Source: DATBLE01 sp963837265 | Lineage (GTDB): Bacteria > Actinomycetota > Thermoleophilia > Gaiellales > Gaiellaceae | Direction: 5' to 3' | Assembly (NCBI GenBank): GCA_963837265.1 | Contig: CAWIMQ010000002.1 | Span: 551,535 to 615,534, forward strand | Length of the DNA stretch: 64,000 nt | In this document: piece by piece, positions 1 through 9,251 of the stretch | How the letters are laid out: each line of letters starts with the position of its first letter | Position numbering within the stretch: position 1 is the stretch's first letter | The notes under the pieces: generated by a model | Database searches by the model: none | The model's input: only the letters and a program-made list of their open reading frames with translations | Told to the model about the DNA's origin: nothing | Position numbers and translations under genes: made by a program

Positions 1-90
1 TCCGGCTTTCGGGAGCGACACCCACCCAGGAACCGCCGCAGAACCCGCACCGCAGGACCCAGATTCGGCCGCGCGGCCCGAAGGGCCTAA

Positions 91-105
91 GTAACACAAT
101 GTTAC
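91..105. promoter_or_regulatory. Inverted repeat GTAAC-N5-GTTAC, possible operator
   Basis: Two perfect 5-base arms separated by ACAAT lie about 80 bases upstream of the -10 box of the riboswitch-controlled permease. The same half-sites, with six bases between them, occur in front of the TetR gene at 55743-55758. A regulator binding here is inference; nothing downstream proves it. Confidence 0.35.
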
Positions 106-184
106 AAGGGCGGTTCGGCCCCGGGTCGCGACCCCGAGCGCGCGGCCGGAACGGCTTGGAGGGCATGCGCAGACGCCGGCTCGC

Positions 185-190
185 TAGACT
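185..190 (+). promoter_or_regulatory. -10 box (TAGACT) of the riboswitch transcript
   Basis: TAGACT lies six to eight bases before the first paired base of the TPP riboswitch, matching the TANNNT-N6 geometry seen upstream of many genes in this window. No convincing -35 hexamer at 16-18 bases is visible; TTGGAG at 156-161 is too far away. Confidence 0.5.
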
Positions 191-196
191 CGAGCG

Positions 197-275
197 CACC
201 GGGGTGCCCGGCAGGGCCGGGCTGAGATCACACCCGTCGAACCTGATCTGGTTAGGACCAGCGAAGGGAGGGTCG
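197..275 (+). promoter_or_regulatory. TPP riboswitch (THI element)
   Basis: The conserved core of a thiamine pyrophosphate riboswitch is plain: GGGGTGCC, then GGCTGAGATCACACCC (the pyrimidine-sensing arm), then ACCTGATCTGGTTAGGACCA and GCGAAGGGAG. A variable P3 stem-loop (CCCGGCAGGGCCGGG) lies between the first two. It controls the downstream permease, which fits the known linkage of TPP riboswitches to CytX transporters. GC-rich inverted repeats between 300 and 375 are candidates for the expression platform. Confidence 0.95.
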
Positions 276-452
276 AAAAGGTTGAGACGCCGGAGACTCC
301 CAGCCGTTCACCGGCGGAGCGGCGCCCGGGGTGGTGCCGGGCCGGCGGGCTCCGCCCGGCGGCGCCGGCGAGCACGCCTGCCCGGCGCGAGCCCGAGCAG
401 CGGCCCGCCCGGGGCGCAGGAGGGGGCCGACGCGGGATCCGCGGGCTCCACC

Positions 453-1805
453 GTGACCGGAGCCACGGGTGCCGTGCACGCGCAGTGGGGGATCGAGCCC
501 GTTCCCGAGCGGCTGTGGGTGCTCGGGCTCACCGACACCTTCCTGCTCTGGACGAACCTCGGCATCTCCCTGCTCGTCCTCGTCCTGCCGGGCTTCTTCG
601 ACCTGCCGCTCGGGAAGGCGCTCCTCGCCACCCTCGTCGGCGGCCTGATCGGGAACACGATGCTCGCCTTCGCCGGCCTGATCGGCGCCGACGGCCGCGT
701 GCCGACGATGGTGCTCCAGCGCGCGCCGCTCGGACACCGCGGGTCGTACCTGGCCACGGTCCTGAACGTGCTCCAGTGCCTCGGCTGGGCGATCTTCGAG
801 CTGATCGTGATCGCCACCGCCGCCGGCCTCCTCTGCGACAAGCTGTTCGGGTTCAGGGCGACCTGGGCGTGGACGCTCCTGTTCGGGGCGGTCACGACCG
901 CGCTGGTCTTCCTCGGCCCGATCGGCTTCGTGCGCCGGTACGTGCGCAAGGTCGCGATCTGGGCGGTCGCCGGCTCGCTCGTGTACCTGACCTGGTGGAT
1001 CCTCGACGGCTCGGGCGGCCACCACATCTGGTCGGCGCGCGGCCATCACGGCTCGTTCTGGGCCGCGGTCGACATCGTCGTCGCCGTCACCGTGTCGTGG
1101 GCACCGCTCGTCGCCGACTACACCCGCTTCTCCCGCGACCGGCGGAGCGCCTTCTTCGGCGTCGGGCTCGGCTACCTGTTCCCCACGCTCTTCCAGTTCG
1201 GGCTGGGATCGGTGCTCGTGCTCTCCCGGGTCGTGAACCCCGACAGGCCCGAGCTGATCCTGACCGCGATCGCCGGCGGAGGGCTCGCCGCGGCCCTCTG
1301 CCTGCTCGCCCTCACGGTGGACGAGACCGACGAGGCGTTCGCGAACGTCTACTCGACGGGCGTCTCGCTGCAGAACCTCCTCCCGCAGGTGCCGCAGCGG
1401 CTGCTGCTCGCCGGCTCCGCCGCGATCGCCACCGGCGGCGCGCTGCTGATCGACCTGCGCAACTACCAGACGTTCCTGAGCCTGCTCGGCTCGTTCTTCG
1501 TGCCGCTGCTCGGGGTGCTGATCGCCGACTGGCTCGTCTCCGGCGCCCGGTACACGCGCGACCGGTTCTTCGCCGCGCCGGCGGTCCGGCCGGCGCAGAT
1601 CGGCGCGTGGCTCGCGGGCTTCGCCCTCTACCAGTGGCTCTATCCGAACGGCCCGAGCTGGTGGCTGTCGTTCATCCATCACCAGGCGGCGCCGTTCGAC
1701 GTGACCGCGTCGCTGCCGAGCTTCGCCGCCTCGTTCGGGCTCGCCGGCGCCGCCGGCCTGCTCGCGCGCTCCCGGCGGCCGGCGCGCGCTTTCGCCGAGA
1801 CGTAG
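453..1805 (+). CDS. cytX: NCS1-family permease, CytX-type hydroxymethylpyrimidine transporter
   Basis: Membrane transporter of the purine/cytosine permease (NCS1) family. The N-terminus QWGIEPVPERL and the region VPTMVLQRAPLGHRGSYLA are typical of the CytX branch, which is thought to import the thiamine precursor HMP. About ten to twelve hydrophobic segments run through 450 residues, the usual family length. The TPP riboswitch upstream supports a thiamine role. The frame stays open back to position 99, but that would translate the riboswitch; GTG at 453 (or 474) just before the conserved start is preferred, with AGGAGG at 419-424 rather far upstream. TTG at 282 is an alternative that adds a low-complexity leader. 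Confidence 0.85.
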   Translation: MTGATGAVHAQWGIEPVPERLWVLGLTDTFLLWTNLGISLLVLVLPGFFDLPLGKALLATLVGGLIGNTMLAFAGLIGADGRVPTMVLQRAPLGHRGSYLATVLNVLQCLGWAIFELIVIATAAGLLCDKLFGFRATWAWTLLFGAVTTALVFLGPIGFVRRYVRKVAIWAVAGSLVYLTWWILDGSGGHHIWSARGHHGSFWAAVDIVVAVTVSWAPLVADYTRFSRDRRSAFFGVGLGYLFPTLFQFGLGSVLVLSRVVNPDRPELILTAIAGGGLAAALCLLALTVDETDEAFANVYSTGVSLQNLLPQVPQRLLLAGSAAIATGGALLIDLRNYQTFLSLLGSFFVPLLGVLIADWLVSGARYTRDRFFAAPAVRPAQIGAWLAGFALYQWLYPNGPSWWLSFIHHQAAPFDVTASLPSFAASFGLAGAAGLLARSRRPARAFAET

Positions 1806-1812
1806 CGGTCCG

Positions 1813-1818
1813 TACGAT
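1813..1818 (+). promoter_or_regulatory. -10 box TACGAT, six bases before the DUF4129 start
   Basis: TACGAT is followed by exactly six bases and the ATG at 1825, so the transcript would begin at or next to the start codon (leaderless). It is one of eight such arrangements in this window. Confidence 0.5.
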
Positions 1819-1824
1819 TCGCGC

Positions 1825-2682
1825 ATGGGTGGAGGGACGGGAGCCAGGCGCCTCATCGCCGGCGGAGCGGCGCTGCTCGTCCTCGTCGCCGTGGTCGGGC
1901 TCGCCAGCCGCGCACACGCTCCCGTGGGCGGCGGCCACCCTCGCACGCTGAGCGGCAACATCCTGCTCGAGTACGTCCTCCTCGTCTTCCTCGCGCTGGC
2001 GGTCCTCGGCGTCCCGTTCTGGTTCTACCTCTTCGTCGTCGGCCGCGACGAGACGGCCGAGGCTCTGCCGCCGCGGCGCAACTGGATGCTCTCGCTCTTC
2101 GTGACGATGACCGCGGTCGGCGTGTTGTCGATCGCGCTCTTCTCGAGCGGATGGTTCAAGCGCCACCTCCACCTCGGGCCGACCGGGCAGAGCGGCCTGA
2201 GCGGCATCGGCCACCAGGGCTCGCGTGCGGCGCAGGCGGTGCGCTTCGACTGGGGGCCGGTGGTCGTCGTCGCGACGCTTGCCGTCCTGGGGCTGGCGAT
2301 CGGCGCGTACTTCCTCCTCCGGATGACCCGTGAGGTGCCCGGGCGGCCCGCGCGAGTCGCAACGGAGCTCGCGGTCGCCCTCGACCGGACGATCGCCGAC
2401 CTGAGGGCAGAGCCGGATCCGCGCCGCGCGGTGATCGCCGCCTACGCGCAGATGGAACGGGCACTCGCCCGCGCGCATCTTCCCCGGCGCCCGGCCGAGG
2501 CGCCGCGCGAGTACCTCGGCCGTGTCCTCCCCGAGGTGGGGGCCGGCGCGGGCTCGATCGAGCGGCTCACCGCCCTCTTCGAGCGGGCCAAGTTCAGCCC
2601 GCACGCGATCGACGCGGAGATGAAGGACGAGGCGATCGCCGCGCTCGAGGCCCTGCGCGACGAGCTCCGGAGCCCGAGCTGA
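1825..2682 (+). CDS. DUF4129 domain membrane protein
   Basis: Protein of 285 residues with four hydrophobic segments (about residues 10-27, 48-72, 88-108 and 145-166) and a cytosolic C-terminal domain at about 195-285 that matches DUF4129 (region AYAQMERALARAHLPRRPAEAPREYL in abridged form: AYAQMERAL then PREYLGRVL). This domain is also found at the end of actinobacterial transglutaminase-like proteins and is habitually encoded next to MoxR and DUF58 genes, as here. The molecular role is unknown; the operon is usually tied to envelope assembly or stress. The start ATG follows a -10 box directly. Confidence 0.85.
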   Translation: MGGGTGARRLIAGGAALLVLVAVVGLASRAHAPVGGGHPRTLSGNILLEYVLLVFLALAVLGVPFWFYLFVVGRDETAEALPPRRNWMLSLFVTMTAVGVLSIALFSSGWFKRHLHLGPTGQSGLSGIGHQGSRAAQAVRFDWGPVVVVATLAVLGLAIGAYFLLRMTREVPGRPARVATELAVALDRTIADLRAEPDPRRAVIAAYAQMERALARAHLPRRPAEAPREYLGRVLPEVGAGAGSIERLTALFERAKFSPHAIDAEMKDEAIAALEALRDELRSPS

Positions 2683-3184
2683 CCCGCCTCTCCACCTTCG
2701 CCGTCGCCGCCGTCGCCCTCTCCGGGGCACTCGGCGTCGCGATCGCTATCTACCCCGGCAGGGCAGCGCTGGCCGTGGACGTGTACCTGCTCGTCACCGG
2801 CTCGCTCGCGCTCTCGGTCGCGATCGCGCGGACGCTCGGCGCCCTGCCGCGCGAGCGACCGACGCGCCTCGACGTCAGGCGCGGGCTCCATGCGCCCGCT
2901 GCACGGCCGCGCGAGCTGGCCAAGCTCGAGCGCGAAGTCGCGCTCGCCACCGAGACGGCCTTCGACGTCCACTACCGGCTGCGACCGGCGTTCCACCGGA
3001 TCGCGGCGAGCCGGCTGCGCGCTCGCGGCGTCGACCTCGACGCGCCCGGAGGGGCAGCCGAGGCGCTGCTCGGCCCGGACGCATGGGAGCTCGCGCGACC
3101 CGATCGCGTGCGCCCGGTCCGCCACGACGCGCCGGGGATCCCGCTCGAGCGGATCGAGGCGGCGGTCTCCGCGCTGGAGCGCCT

Positions 3185-3188
<4 letters not shown>
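2679..3188 (+). CDS. Small membrane protein of the MoxR/DUF58 operon
   Basis: No recognised family. The frame encodes two hydrophobic segments, the first (FAVAAVALSGALGVAIAIY) at about residues 6-24 and the second at about 33-52, followed by a charged, probably helical domain to residue 169. The first ordinary start codon in frame is GTG at 2775, but that would cut off the first membrane segment. CTG at 2679 overlaps the stop of the DUF4129 gene as CTGA and is the likely start. The end overlaps the moxR start by four bases. Operon position suggests it works with DUF4129, MoxR and DUF58. Confidence 0.65.
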
Positions 3189-4135
<947 letters not shown>

Positions 4136-4147
<12 letters not shown>

Positions 4148-4330
4148 GCTCGACGGAGGCTCGCCGCTGAGCGCAGGCGCCGGCTCGGCCGGCGCCGGAG
4201 CATGAGCCGTAGGCTCGACGGAGGCTCGCCGCTGAGCGCGGGCGCCGGCTCGGCCGGCGCCGGAGCATGAGCCGTAGGCTCGACGGAGGCTCGCCGCTGA
4301 GCGCAGGCGCCGGCCCGGCCGGCGCCGGAG
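4136..4330 (+). repeat. Three tandem copies of a 65-bp unit with internal hairpin
   Basis: Copies start at 4136, 4201 and 4266 and differ by only a few bases. Each carries CATGAGCCGTAG (the last codons of moxR), GACGGAGGCTCGCCGCTGAG and the perfect hairpin GGCGCCGGC-TCG-GCCGGCGCC (one loop is CCG). A diverged single copy follows the sixA-like gene at 8665-8730. The hairpin could attenuate transcription between moxR and the DUF58 gene. There are no spacers, so it is not a CRISPR array. Confidence 0.9.
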
Positions 4331-4337
4331 CGGGAAG

Positions 4338-5612
4338 TTGAGCCGAGCCGCCTCGCCGAAGGTCACCGCCTACGCCGCGCTCGGCGGCCTCGCGCTGGTC
4401 GCGGCGCTCGTCGCGCGCCGGCCGGAGCTGGCCGCGCTCGGCGCCCCGTTCCTGCTCCTCCTCGGCGCCGGCTTCCTCTCCGCCGCCGATCCGGCGCTTC
4501 ACGCGCACGTACGGGTCGACCGGGACCGCCTGATCGAGGGCGACGAGCTGACGGTGGAGGTCGACCTCGGCGCGGAGCGCACGATCGAGCGGCTCGAGCT
4601 GCTGCTCGAGCTCCCACCGGGGATCGTCGTCGTCGAGGGCGACAACCCGGCGGCCGTACGTGTCCCGGCCGGGAGCCCGCGGACGCTCCGCGTCCGGCTG
4701 CGCGCAGAGCGGTGGGGCGCGTACCGGCTGGGCGCGCTCACCGTGCGCGCGCGGGACAGCTTCGGCCTGTTCAGCCGTGCGGCCCACCACGAGGCCTCGC
4801 TCCCGGTGAAGGTCTTCCCGCGCCGGGAGGCGCTTCAGAAGCTGCTCCGGCCGGCGGAGACGCAGCTCTTCTCGGGAGACGAGCTCTCGCGGCGAAAGGG
4901 AGAGGGAACCGAGTTCGCCGACCTGCGGCCGTACGTCTTCGGCGACCGCGTCCGCCGGATCAACTGGCGGGCGAGCGCGCGGCGCGGGGAGCTGTGGATC
5001 AACGAGCAGCACCCGGAGCGGAACGTCGACGTCGTCCTCTTCCTGGACAGTTTCGCCGACATTCGTAGCGGCTCGTCCAGCACGCTCGATCTCGCCGTCC
5101 GCGCCGCCGCCACGCTCGCCGCCAGGTACGGCCGGCGGCGCGACCGGGTCGGGCTGGTCTCGTTCGGCGGGATGGTGCGCTGGCTCGAGCCGGGCAGCGG
5201 CCTCATCCAGCTGTACCGGATCGTCGACGCGCTGCTCGACACGGAGATCACGCTCAGCTACGCGTGGAAGGCGCTCGACGTCGTGCCGCCGCGGACGCTG
5301 CCGCCGCAGGCGCTGGTGATCGCGCTCACGCCGCTCCTCGACGAGCGCTCCGTGCGCGCCCTCCTGCACCTGCGCGCCCGTGGGTTCGACGTCGCCGTCG
5401 TCGAGATCTCGCCGTTCGCCTTCGTCGAGCCGGGCGCGGACGAGACCGAGGCACTCGCCTACCGCCTGTGGCGGCTCCAGCGCGATGCGCTGCGGTCGCA
5501 GTTCCGTGCCGCCGGAGCGGCGATCGGCGAGTGGCGTGACGGCGAGCCGCTCGCCGCCACCCTGGAGGAGGTGACGTGGTTCCGGCGCTCCGCCAGAGTC
5601 GTCCGCGCCTGA
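4338..5612 (+). CDS. DUF58 domain protein
   Basis: Protein of 424 residues with two hydrophobic N-terminal segments (about 10-45), an Ig-like middle section and a C-terminal vWA-like fold. The DUF58 signature FADLRPYVFGDRVRRINW is at about residues 194-211, followed by VDVVLFLDSFADI, which resembles the start of a vWA domain. DUF58 proteins are the usual partners of MoxR ATPases. TTG at 4338 is preceded by GGAGCGGGAAG, a fair ribosome site. The 190-bp gap to moxR, filled by tandem repeats, is unusual for this operon. Confidence 0.88.
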   Translation: MSRAASPKVTAYAALGGLALVAALVARRPELAALGAPFLLLLGAGFLSAADPALHAHVRVDRDRLIEGDELTVEVDLGAERTIERLELLLELPPGIVVVEGDNPAAVRVPAGSPRTLRVRLRAERWGAYRLGALTVRARDSFGLFSRAAHHEASLPVKVFPRREALQKLLRPAETQLFSGDELSRRKGEGTEFADLRPYVFGDRVRRINWRASARRGELWINEQHPERNVDVVLFLDSFADIRSGSSSTLDLAVRAAATLAARYGRRRDRVGLVSFGGMVRWLEPGSGLIQLYRIVDALLDTEITLSYAWKALDVVPPRTLPPQALVIALTPLLDERSVRALLHLRARGFDVAVVEISPFAFVEPGADETEALAYRLWRLQRDALRSQFRAAGAAIGEWRDGEPLAATLEEVTWFRRSARVVRA

Positions 5613-6109
5613 TCCTCGGCGGGGCGGCGGTCGCCGGAGCGGCCTCCCTGGCGGCATACGCCGCGCTCGCCGCGGCCCGGCTCGGCCTGCTGCTCGCGCT
5701 GGTCGGCGCGGCGGCCGCGGTCGTGCTCGCGACCGGGCTCTCGCTGAGGGCAACCGGCCTTGCCACATCCGCGCTCGTGCTCCTCGGCGGCGAGTACGCC
5801 GGCTTCTTCGCCGTGCGGGGCGGGACGGTCGACCCGCGCGCGCCCCTGTACGGCGCCGGCTTCCTGGTCGTCGCAGAGCTCGCCTTCGCGGCGCTCGAGC
5901 TGCGCGCCGGGACGCCGGAGCCCGGGCTCGTCGAGCGCCGGGCGGCCGTCCTGCTCGGGCTCGCGCTCGCCACGATCGCCGCGGGCACGGCGGTGATCGC
6001 CGCCGCAGCGCTGCCGCTCGACGGCGGGGTCGTCCTCACGGCGGTCGGAGTCCTCGCCTCGGTTGCGCTGCTCCTCGCGCTCGGCCGCCTCGCCGTCCGC
6101 TCACGATGA
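5576..6109 (+). CDS. Hydrophobic membrane protein, function unknown
   Basis: Polypeptide of 177 residues, mostly Ala, Leu, Gly and Val, with five or six likely membrane helices and no soluble domain. I do not recognise a family. It starts at GTG 5576 inside the end of the DUF58 gene and its stop overlaps the next ATG as ATGA, so it is translated as part of the MoxR/DUF58 operon and probably serves the same envelope function. Confidence 0.7.
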   Translation: MVPALRQSRPRLILGGAAVAGAASLAAYAALAAARLGLLLALVGAAAAVVLATGLSLRATGLATSALVLLGGEYAGFFAVRGGTVDPRAPLYGAGFLVVAELAFAALELRAGTPEPGLVERRAAVLLGLALATIAAGTAVIAAAALPLDGGVVLTAVGVLASVALLLALGRLAVRSR

Positions 6110-6903
6110 GGATCGCGGTCGTCGGCTGCCTGTCGCTCGACTCGGTCGGCGGCGGGGCGCCGCGCATCGGCGGCTGCCCCTACTACGCGGCCAGGGCCCT
6201 CAGGTCGCTGGCCGCGCCGGCCGTGATCGTCGCGAAGTGCGCCGCGGCAGACCGCCAGCTCCTGCTCCCCACCCTGACCCGCTTCGGCCTTCCCGTCGTG
6301 TGGCGGAGCTCGGCGACCACGACCGGCTTCTCGTTCGCCTACGAGGGCGAGCGGCGAAGCATGACGATCGAGGCGATCGCCGATCCGTGGACTCCGGAAG
6401 AGGCCGCCGGCGCTCTGGCGGCGGTGCGCTGGGTGCACGTCGCACCGCTGACGCGCGCGGACTTCCCGGCGGAGACGCTGGAGGCGCTCGGCCGCCGGCG
6501 TCGCGTCTCGCTCGACGGCCAGGGCCTGACCCGGCCCGCACGGACCGGGACGCTCACGCTCGACGCCGACTACGACCCGGACGTCCTCCGCTTCGTCTCC
6601 ATCCTCAAGCTCTCCGAGGAAGAGGCAGAGCTGCTCGTCGACGGGTACGACGAGCGGGCACTCGCACGGCTCGGGGTGAAGGAGGTGGTGGTCACGCTCG
6701 GCTCTCGCGGCTGCATCGTCTTCGCGGACGGCGTCGCCGAGCTGGTCAAGTCCCACCGGGTCGCGAGCGCCGACCCGACCGGAGCCGGCGACGCGTTCGC
6801 CGCCGCCTACCTCGCCGCCCGGAGCGGCGGCTCCGCGCCGACCGCGGCCGCCCGCCGGGCGGCCGCGCTGGTGGCCGACCTGCTCGCCGGGCGCGCGCCG
6901 TGA
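6106..6903 (+). CDS. PfkB-family carbohydrate kinase
   Basis: Sugar or nucleoside kinase of the ribokinase fold, 265 residues, a little shorter than usual (about 300). The C-terminal PfkB signature DPTGAGDAF (about residues 224-232) carries the catalytic Asp and the anion hole. The N-terminus VVGCLSLDSV and GGCPYYAARAL correspond to the substrate side, and VVVTLGSRGC to the ATP site. The substrate cannot be told. It is coupled by ATGA and GTGA overlaps to its neighbours. Confidence 0.88.
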   Translation: MRIAVVGCLSLDSVGGGAPRIGGCPYYAARALRSLAAPAVIVAKCAAADRQLLLPTLTRFGLPVVWRSSATTTGFSFAYEGERRSMTIEAIADPWTPEEAAGALAAVRWVHVAPLTRADFPAETLEALGRRRRVSLDGQGLTRPARTGTLTLDADYDPDVLRFVSILKLSEEEAELLVDGYDERALARLGVKEVVVTLGSRGCIVFADGVAELVKSHRVASADPTGAGDAFAAAYLAARSGGSAPTAAARRAAALVADLLAGRAP

Positions 6904-7299
6904 TCGCGCAGGTACAGACCGCCGACGGCGTCGCGCTCGTCGACCTCGACGCGGAGACCGTCGTCGTGCTCGATCCGCATGCCCCGTTCGAGCCGGCGCC
7001 GCAGCCATCCCTCGGGCTCCCGCGCGTCGTCGCCGCCGCTGCGGCAGGCTCGACGATCGTCGCCGTGGTCGACACGAAGCCGCCGCTCGTCGTCTCGCAC
7101 GACGCGGGGCGCACGTGGCGCGAGTCGGGCCGCGGACTGCCGCCCGGCCGCTCGGTCGCGATCTCTCCCGGACGATCCCGACATCGTCCTCTACGCGACG
7201 CGCAACCGCCTCTACCTCTCCCGCGACGGAGCCCGGTTCTGGCAGGGCCTCGCGCCGGAGCTACCGGAGATCCAAGCCGTGCGCCTCCCGGCGTCTTGA
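6900..7299 (+). CDS. Small BNR/sialidase-repeat-like protein (one frameshift)
   Basis: About 132 residues when one extra G near 7171 is removed. It has two BNR-like (Asp-box) repeats, SHDAGRTW and SRDGARFW, of the kind that form beta-propeller blades, but is far too short for a full propeller. There is no signal peptide. GTG at 6900 overlaps the kinase stop. Without the correction the first frame ends its homology at about residue 90 and the second frame supplies the tail LYATRNRLYLSRDG to the stop at 7299. Confidence 0.6.
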
Positions 7300-7331
7300 C
7301 AGTGCCCGGCACCGTCGGGCCGGCCGCGACG

Positions 7332-8180
7332 CTAGAGCCGGAACTCGCCTCGGGCGACGACGACCGCCGAGCCGCCGACCTCGACCCGCTCCACCCGCTC
7401 GGCGCTCCCGTCCACGCGGGCGTACAGAGTCGACGGCCGCCCGATCTCGACGCCCTGGGTGATCTCGATCTCGTCGCCGAACGCGATCCGGCCGTGGCGG
7501 GCCAGGTGGAGGGCGAGCGGACCTGCCGCGGAGCCGGTCGCCGGGTCCTCGGCGACGCCGCCGCTCGGTGCGAACATCCGTGTCTTCCAGCGGGCGCCCG
7601 AGCCGGCGATGCAGTTCACGCCGAGCACGTCCGGAAGGGACTCCAGGCGCGAGAGGTCGGGCCGCAGCGCCGCGACGGCGTCCTCGGAGCCGAGCGCGAC
7701 GTAGACGTGGTGGAGGCCGTTGTCGTACAGCTCGACCGGCAGCTCGGAGCGCTCGACGCCGAGCGCCGAGAGCAACAGAGCCTCGTCCTCGTACGGGACG
7801 ACGGTCGGGATCGGCTGCTCCATCCGCCCGAAGACGATGCGCGCTCCCTCGCGCTCGAGCCGCACAGGCACCACGCCCTGACCGGTCTCCAGCCGGATCT
7901 CGCCGAGCTGCAGCGGCGCGCCGAGAACGAACGCCGACCCGAGCGTCGGGTGGCCGGCGAACGGCACCTCGACCGCGGGCGTGAAGATGCGAATCCGCGC
8001 GTGCGCGCCCTCCGCCGAGGCCGGGTAGACGAACACGGTCTCGGAGAAGTTCATCTCCCGGGCGAGCGGCTGCAGCACCTCCTCCGGGAGCTCGCGCGCG
8101 TCGGTGAACACCGCGAGCTGGTTCCCGGTCAGCGGCGTGTCGGTGAAGACGTCGCAGACGACGTACCGGAAGGCGGTCAC
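7332..8180 (-). CDS. PhzF-family isomerase/epimerase-like protein
   Basis: Member of the PhzF (phenazine biosynthesis-like) family, 282 residues from GTG at 8180. Conserved features include CDVFTDTPLTGNQLAVF near the N-terminus, NFSETVFV with the catalytic Glu, FAGHPTLGSAFVL and the second-half motifs DPATGSAAGPLA. The two halves form the typical pseudo-symmetric fold. Most members have unknown substrates, and no phenazine genes are nearby. The frame is open a further 26 codons upstream, but GTG at 8180 matches family starts and sits six bases after a -10 box on the minus strand. Confidence 0.88.
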   Translation of the reverse strand: MTAFRYVVCDVFTDTPLTGNQLAVFTDARELPEEVLQPLAREMNFSETVFVYPASAEGAHARIRIFTPAVEVPFAGHPTLGSAFVLGAPLQLGEIRLETGQGVVPVRLEREGARIVFGRMEQPIPTVVPYEDEALLLSALGVERSELPVELYDNGLHHVYVALGSEDAVAALRPDLSRLESLPDVLGVNCIAGSGARWKTRMFAPSGGVAEDPATGSAAGPLALHLARHGRIAFGDEIEITQGVEIGRPSTLYARVDGSAERVERVEVGGSAVVVARGEFRL

Positions 8181-8186
8181 GCGCCG

Positions 8187-8192
8187 AGTGTA
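8187..8192 (-). promoter_or_regulatory. -10 box TACACT, six bases before phzF-like start
   Basis: On the minus strand TACACT is followed by CGGCGC and the GTG at 8180, predicting a leaderless message. The divergent SixA-like gene has the same arrangement at 8260-8272. Confidence 0.5.
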
Positions 8193-8259
8193 CGGAGTGC
8201 GCGGACACGCTCGCGCCCACGCCGGCCGCCACGTCCACACGCCGGCGCCGGTGCGCATC

Positions 8260-8265
8260 TAGGGT
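8260..8265 (+). promoter_or_regulatory. -10 box TAGGGT, six bases before the SixA-like start
   Basis: TAGGGT, then CGTGAC, then GTG at 8272. This is the same TANNNT-N6-start spacing as elsewhere in the window and is consistent with leaderless transcription. Confidence 0.45.
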
Positions 8266-8271
8266 CGTGAC

Positions 8272-8664
8272 GTGCGCCTGTACCTCGTCCGTCACGCGGA
8301 GGCCGCCCGCGGCGAGCCGGACCACCTCCGGCCGCTGACCGCGCCGGGGCGGGACGCGGCGCGCGCCCTCGGCGCCCGGCTCGCAGCCGAGGGGGCGCGG
8401 CCGGACGTCGTGCTGTCGAGCCCGCTCCTCCGTGCCCTCGAGACGGCCGCCGAGCTCGCCCGCGCGCTCGGCTGCGCCGTCGAGGCCGACGAGCGGCTCG
8501 CGCCAGGCGCGACGGTGGAGACGGTTCGCGCCGCCGTGGCCGGTCGCGGCCCCGAGGTGGTCGTGGTGGGGCACCAGCCCGACTGCGGCCACGTCGCCGC
8601 CGAGCTCGGCGGCGGCCCCGAGCCCGAGTTCCCGCCGGCCGGCGTCGTCGTGCTCGAGCTGTGA
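8272..8664 (+). CDS. SixA-like phosphohistidine phosphatase
   Basis: Histidine phosphatase of 130 residues, the short SixA type. The catalytic motif is LYLVRHAEA (RHG-type motif with RHA, residues 3-11), a second basic/active region is SSPLLRALETA, and GHQPDCGHVAAEL carries the second catalytic His. SixA removes phosphate from histidine on phosphorelay proteins in E. coli; the target here is unknown. It stands alone between a divergent PhzF-like gene and a convergent PadR gene. Confidence 0.88.
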   Translation: MRLYLVRHAEAARGEPDHLRPLTAPGRDAARALGARLAAEGARPDVVLSSPLLRALETAAELARALGCAVEADERLAPGATVETVRAAVAGRGPEVVVVGHQPDCGHVAAELGGGPEPEFPPAGVVVLEL

Positions 8665-8730
8665 CCGAGACCCGACGGAGGTCAGCGACGAGCGGGGGTG
8701 CCGGCCCGGCCGGTGCCGGACCGGCGCATG
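8665..8730. repeat. Diverged single copy of the 65-bp hairpin repeat
   Basis: Directly after the SixA-like stop. It shares CGACGGAGG, GAGCG, TGCCGGCCCGGCCGG and GCATGAGC in the same order as the 4136-4330 repeats. The GC-rich dyad lies between two convergent genes and also encodes the last residues of the PadR protein on the other strand. It may serve as a bidirectional terminator. Confidence 0.6.
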
Positions 8731-9245
8731 AGCTCGCGCTCCTTGCGCTCGTACCAGCCGTGCATCCACTCGATCAGGTCGATCCCGTAGCAGAGCGCCT
8801 CGGTCGGCGACTCCCGGGCGCCCCAGCCGTGGACGGGCGCCTCGTCGATCTGCCGGAAGAGCGTGAGCACGTTCTCGCACCACTGCCGCCGCCGGCGCAC
8901 GACCGCGAGCAGCTCCTCGCCGGTGAGCAGGTCGCCGAAGAAGATCTTGAGGAGCGCCTCGTCGCGCATCTCGAACAGCTGGCTCTCGGGATCGGCCAGC
9001 CAGTCGTGGAGCACGCGTTCGCCCTCGGCGGTGAGCTCGTAGGCGGTTCGCTTCACGCCGCCCCGCGGCGCAGGCTCGGCCTCGACGAGCCCGGCTCGCT
9101 CGAGGCGCTTGAGCTCGGGGTAGATCTGCCCGTAGCTGGCGCCCCAGAAGAATCGCGTCGAGATCTCGATCTTCTGCTTGACGTCGTAGCCGGTCCGGCT
9201 GCCGAAGCGGAGCATGCCCAGGATCACGCGGGCCGTGGGTGACAA
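8682..9245 (-). CDS. PadR-family transcriptional regulator
   Basis: Regulator of 187 residues. The winged-helix part at residues 5-80 shows RTGYDVKQKIE, SYGQIYPELKRLERAGLV and YELTAEGERVL, the PadR pattern; the C-terminal half is helical (PadR C-terminal domain, with WCENVLTLFRQ and WMHGWYERKERELM). PadR proteins often repress adjacent drug exporters, and an ABC exporter lies divergently seven bases away. TTG at 9245 is the start that fits the family. The C-terminal tail is encoded within a repeat element and may be dispensable. Confidence 0.88.
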   Translation of the reverse strand: MSPTARVILGMLRFGSRTGYDVKQKIEISTRFFWGASYGQIYPELKRLERAGLVEAEPAPRGGVKRTAYELTAEGERVLHDWLADPESQLFEMRDEALLKIFFGDLLTGEELLAVVRRRRQWCENVLTLFRQIDEAPVHGWGARESPTEALCYGIDLIEWMHGWYERKERELMRRSGTGRAGTPARR

Positions 9246-9251
9246 CGAGCG

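Noticed and set aside
99..452. N-terminal extension of the permease from ATG 99
   Set aside because: It would translate straight through the TPP riboswitch and gives a low-complexity basic sequence unlike the family.
252..1961. Long open frame antisense to the permease (and similar ones, for example 5326-7008 minus and 53515-55713 plus)
   Set aside because: In very GC-rich DNA the complement of well-biased genes stays open. The translations are Arg/Gly/Pro/Asp-rich without domains, and the opposite strand has clear families.
7332..8180. Phenazine biosynthesis gene
   Set aside because: PhzF-family proteins are widespread with other roles, and no phzA-G genes are nearby.
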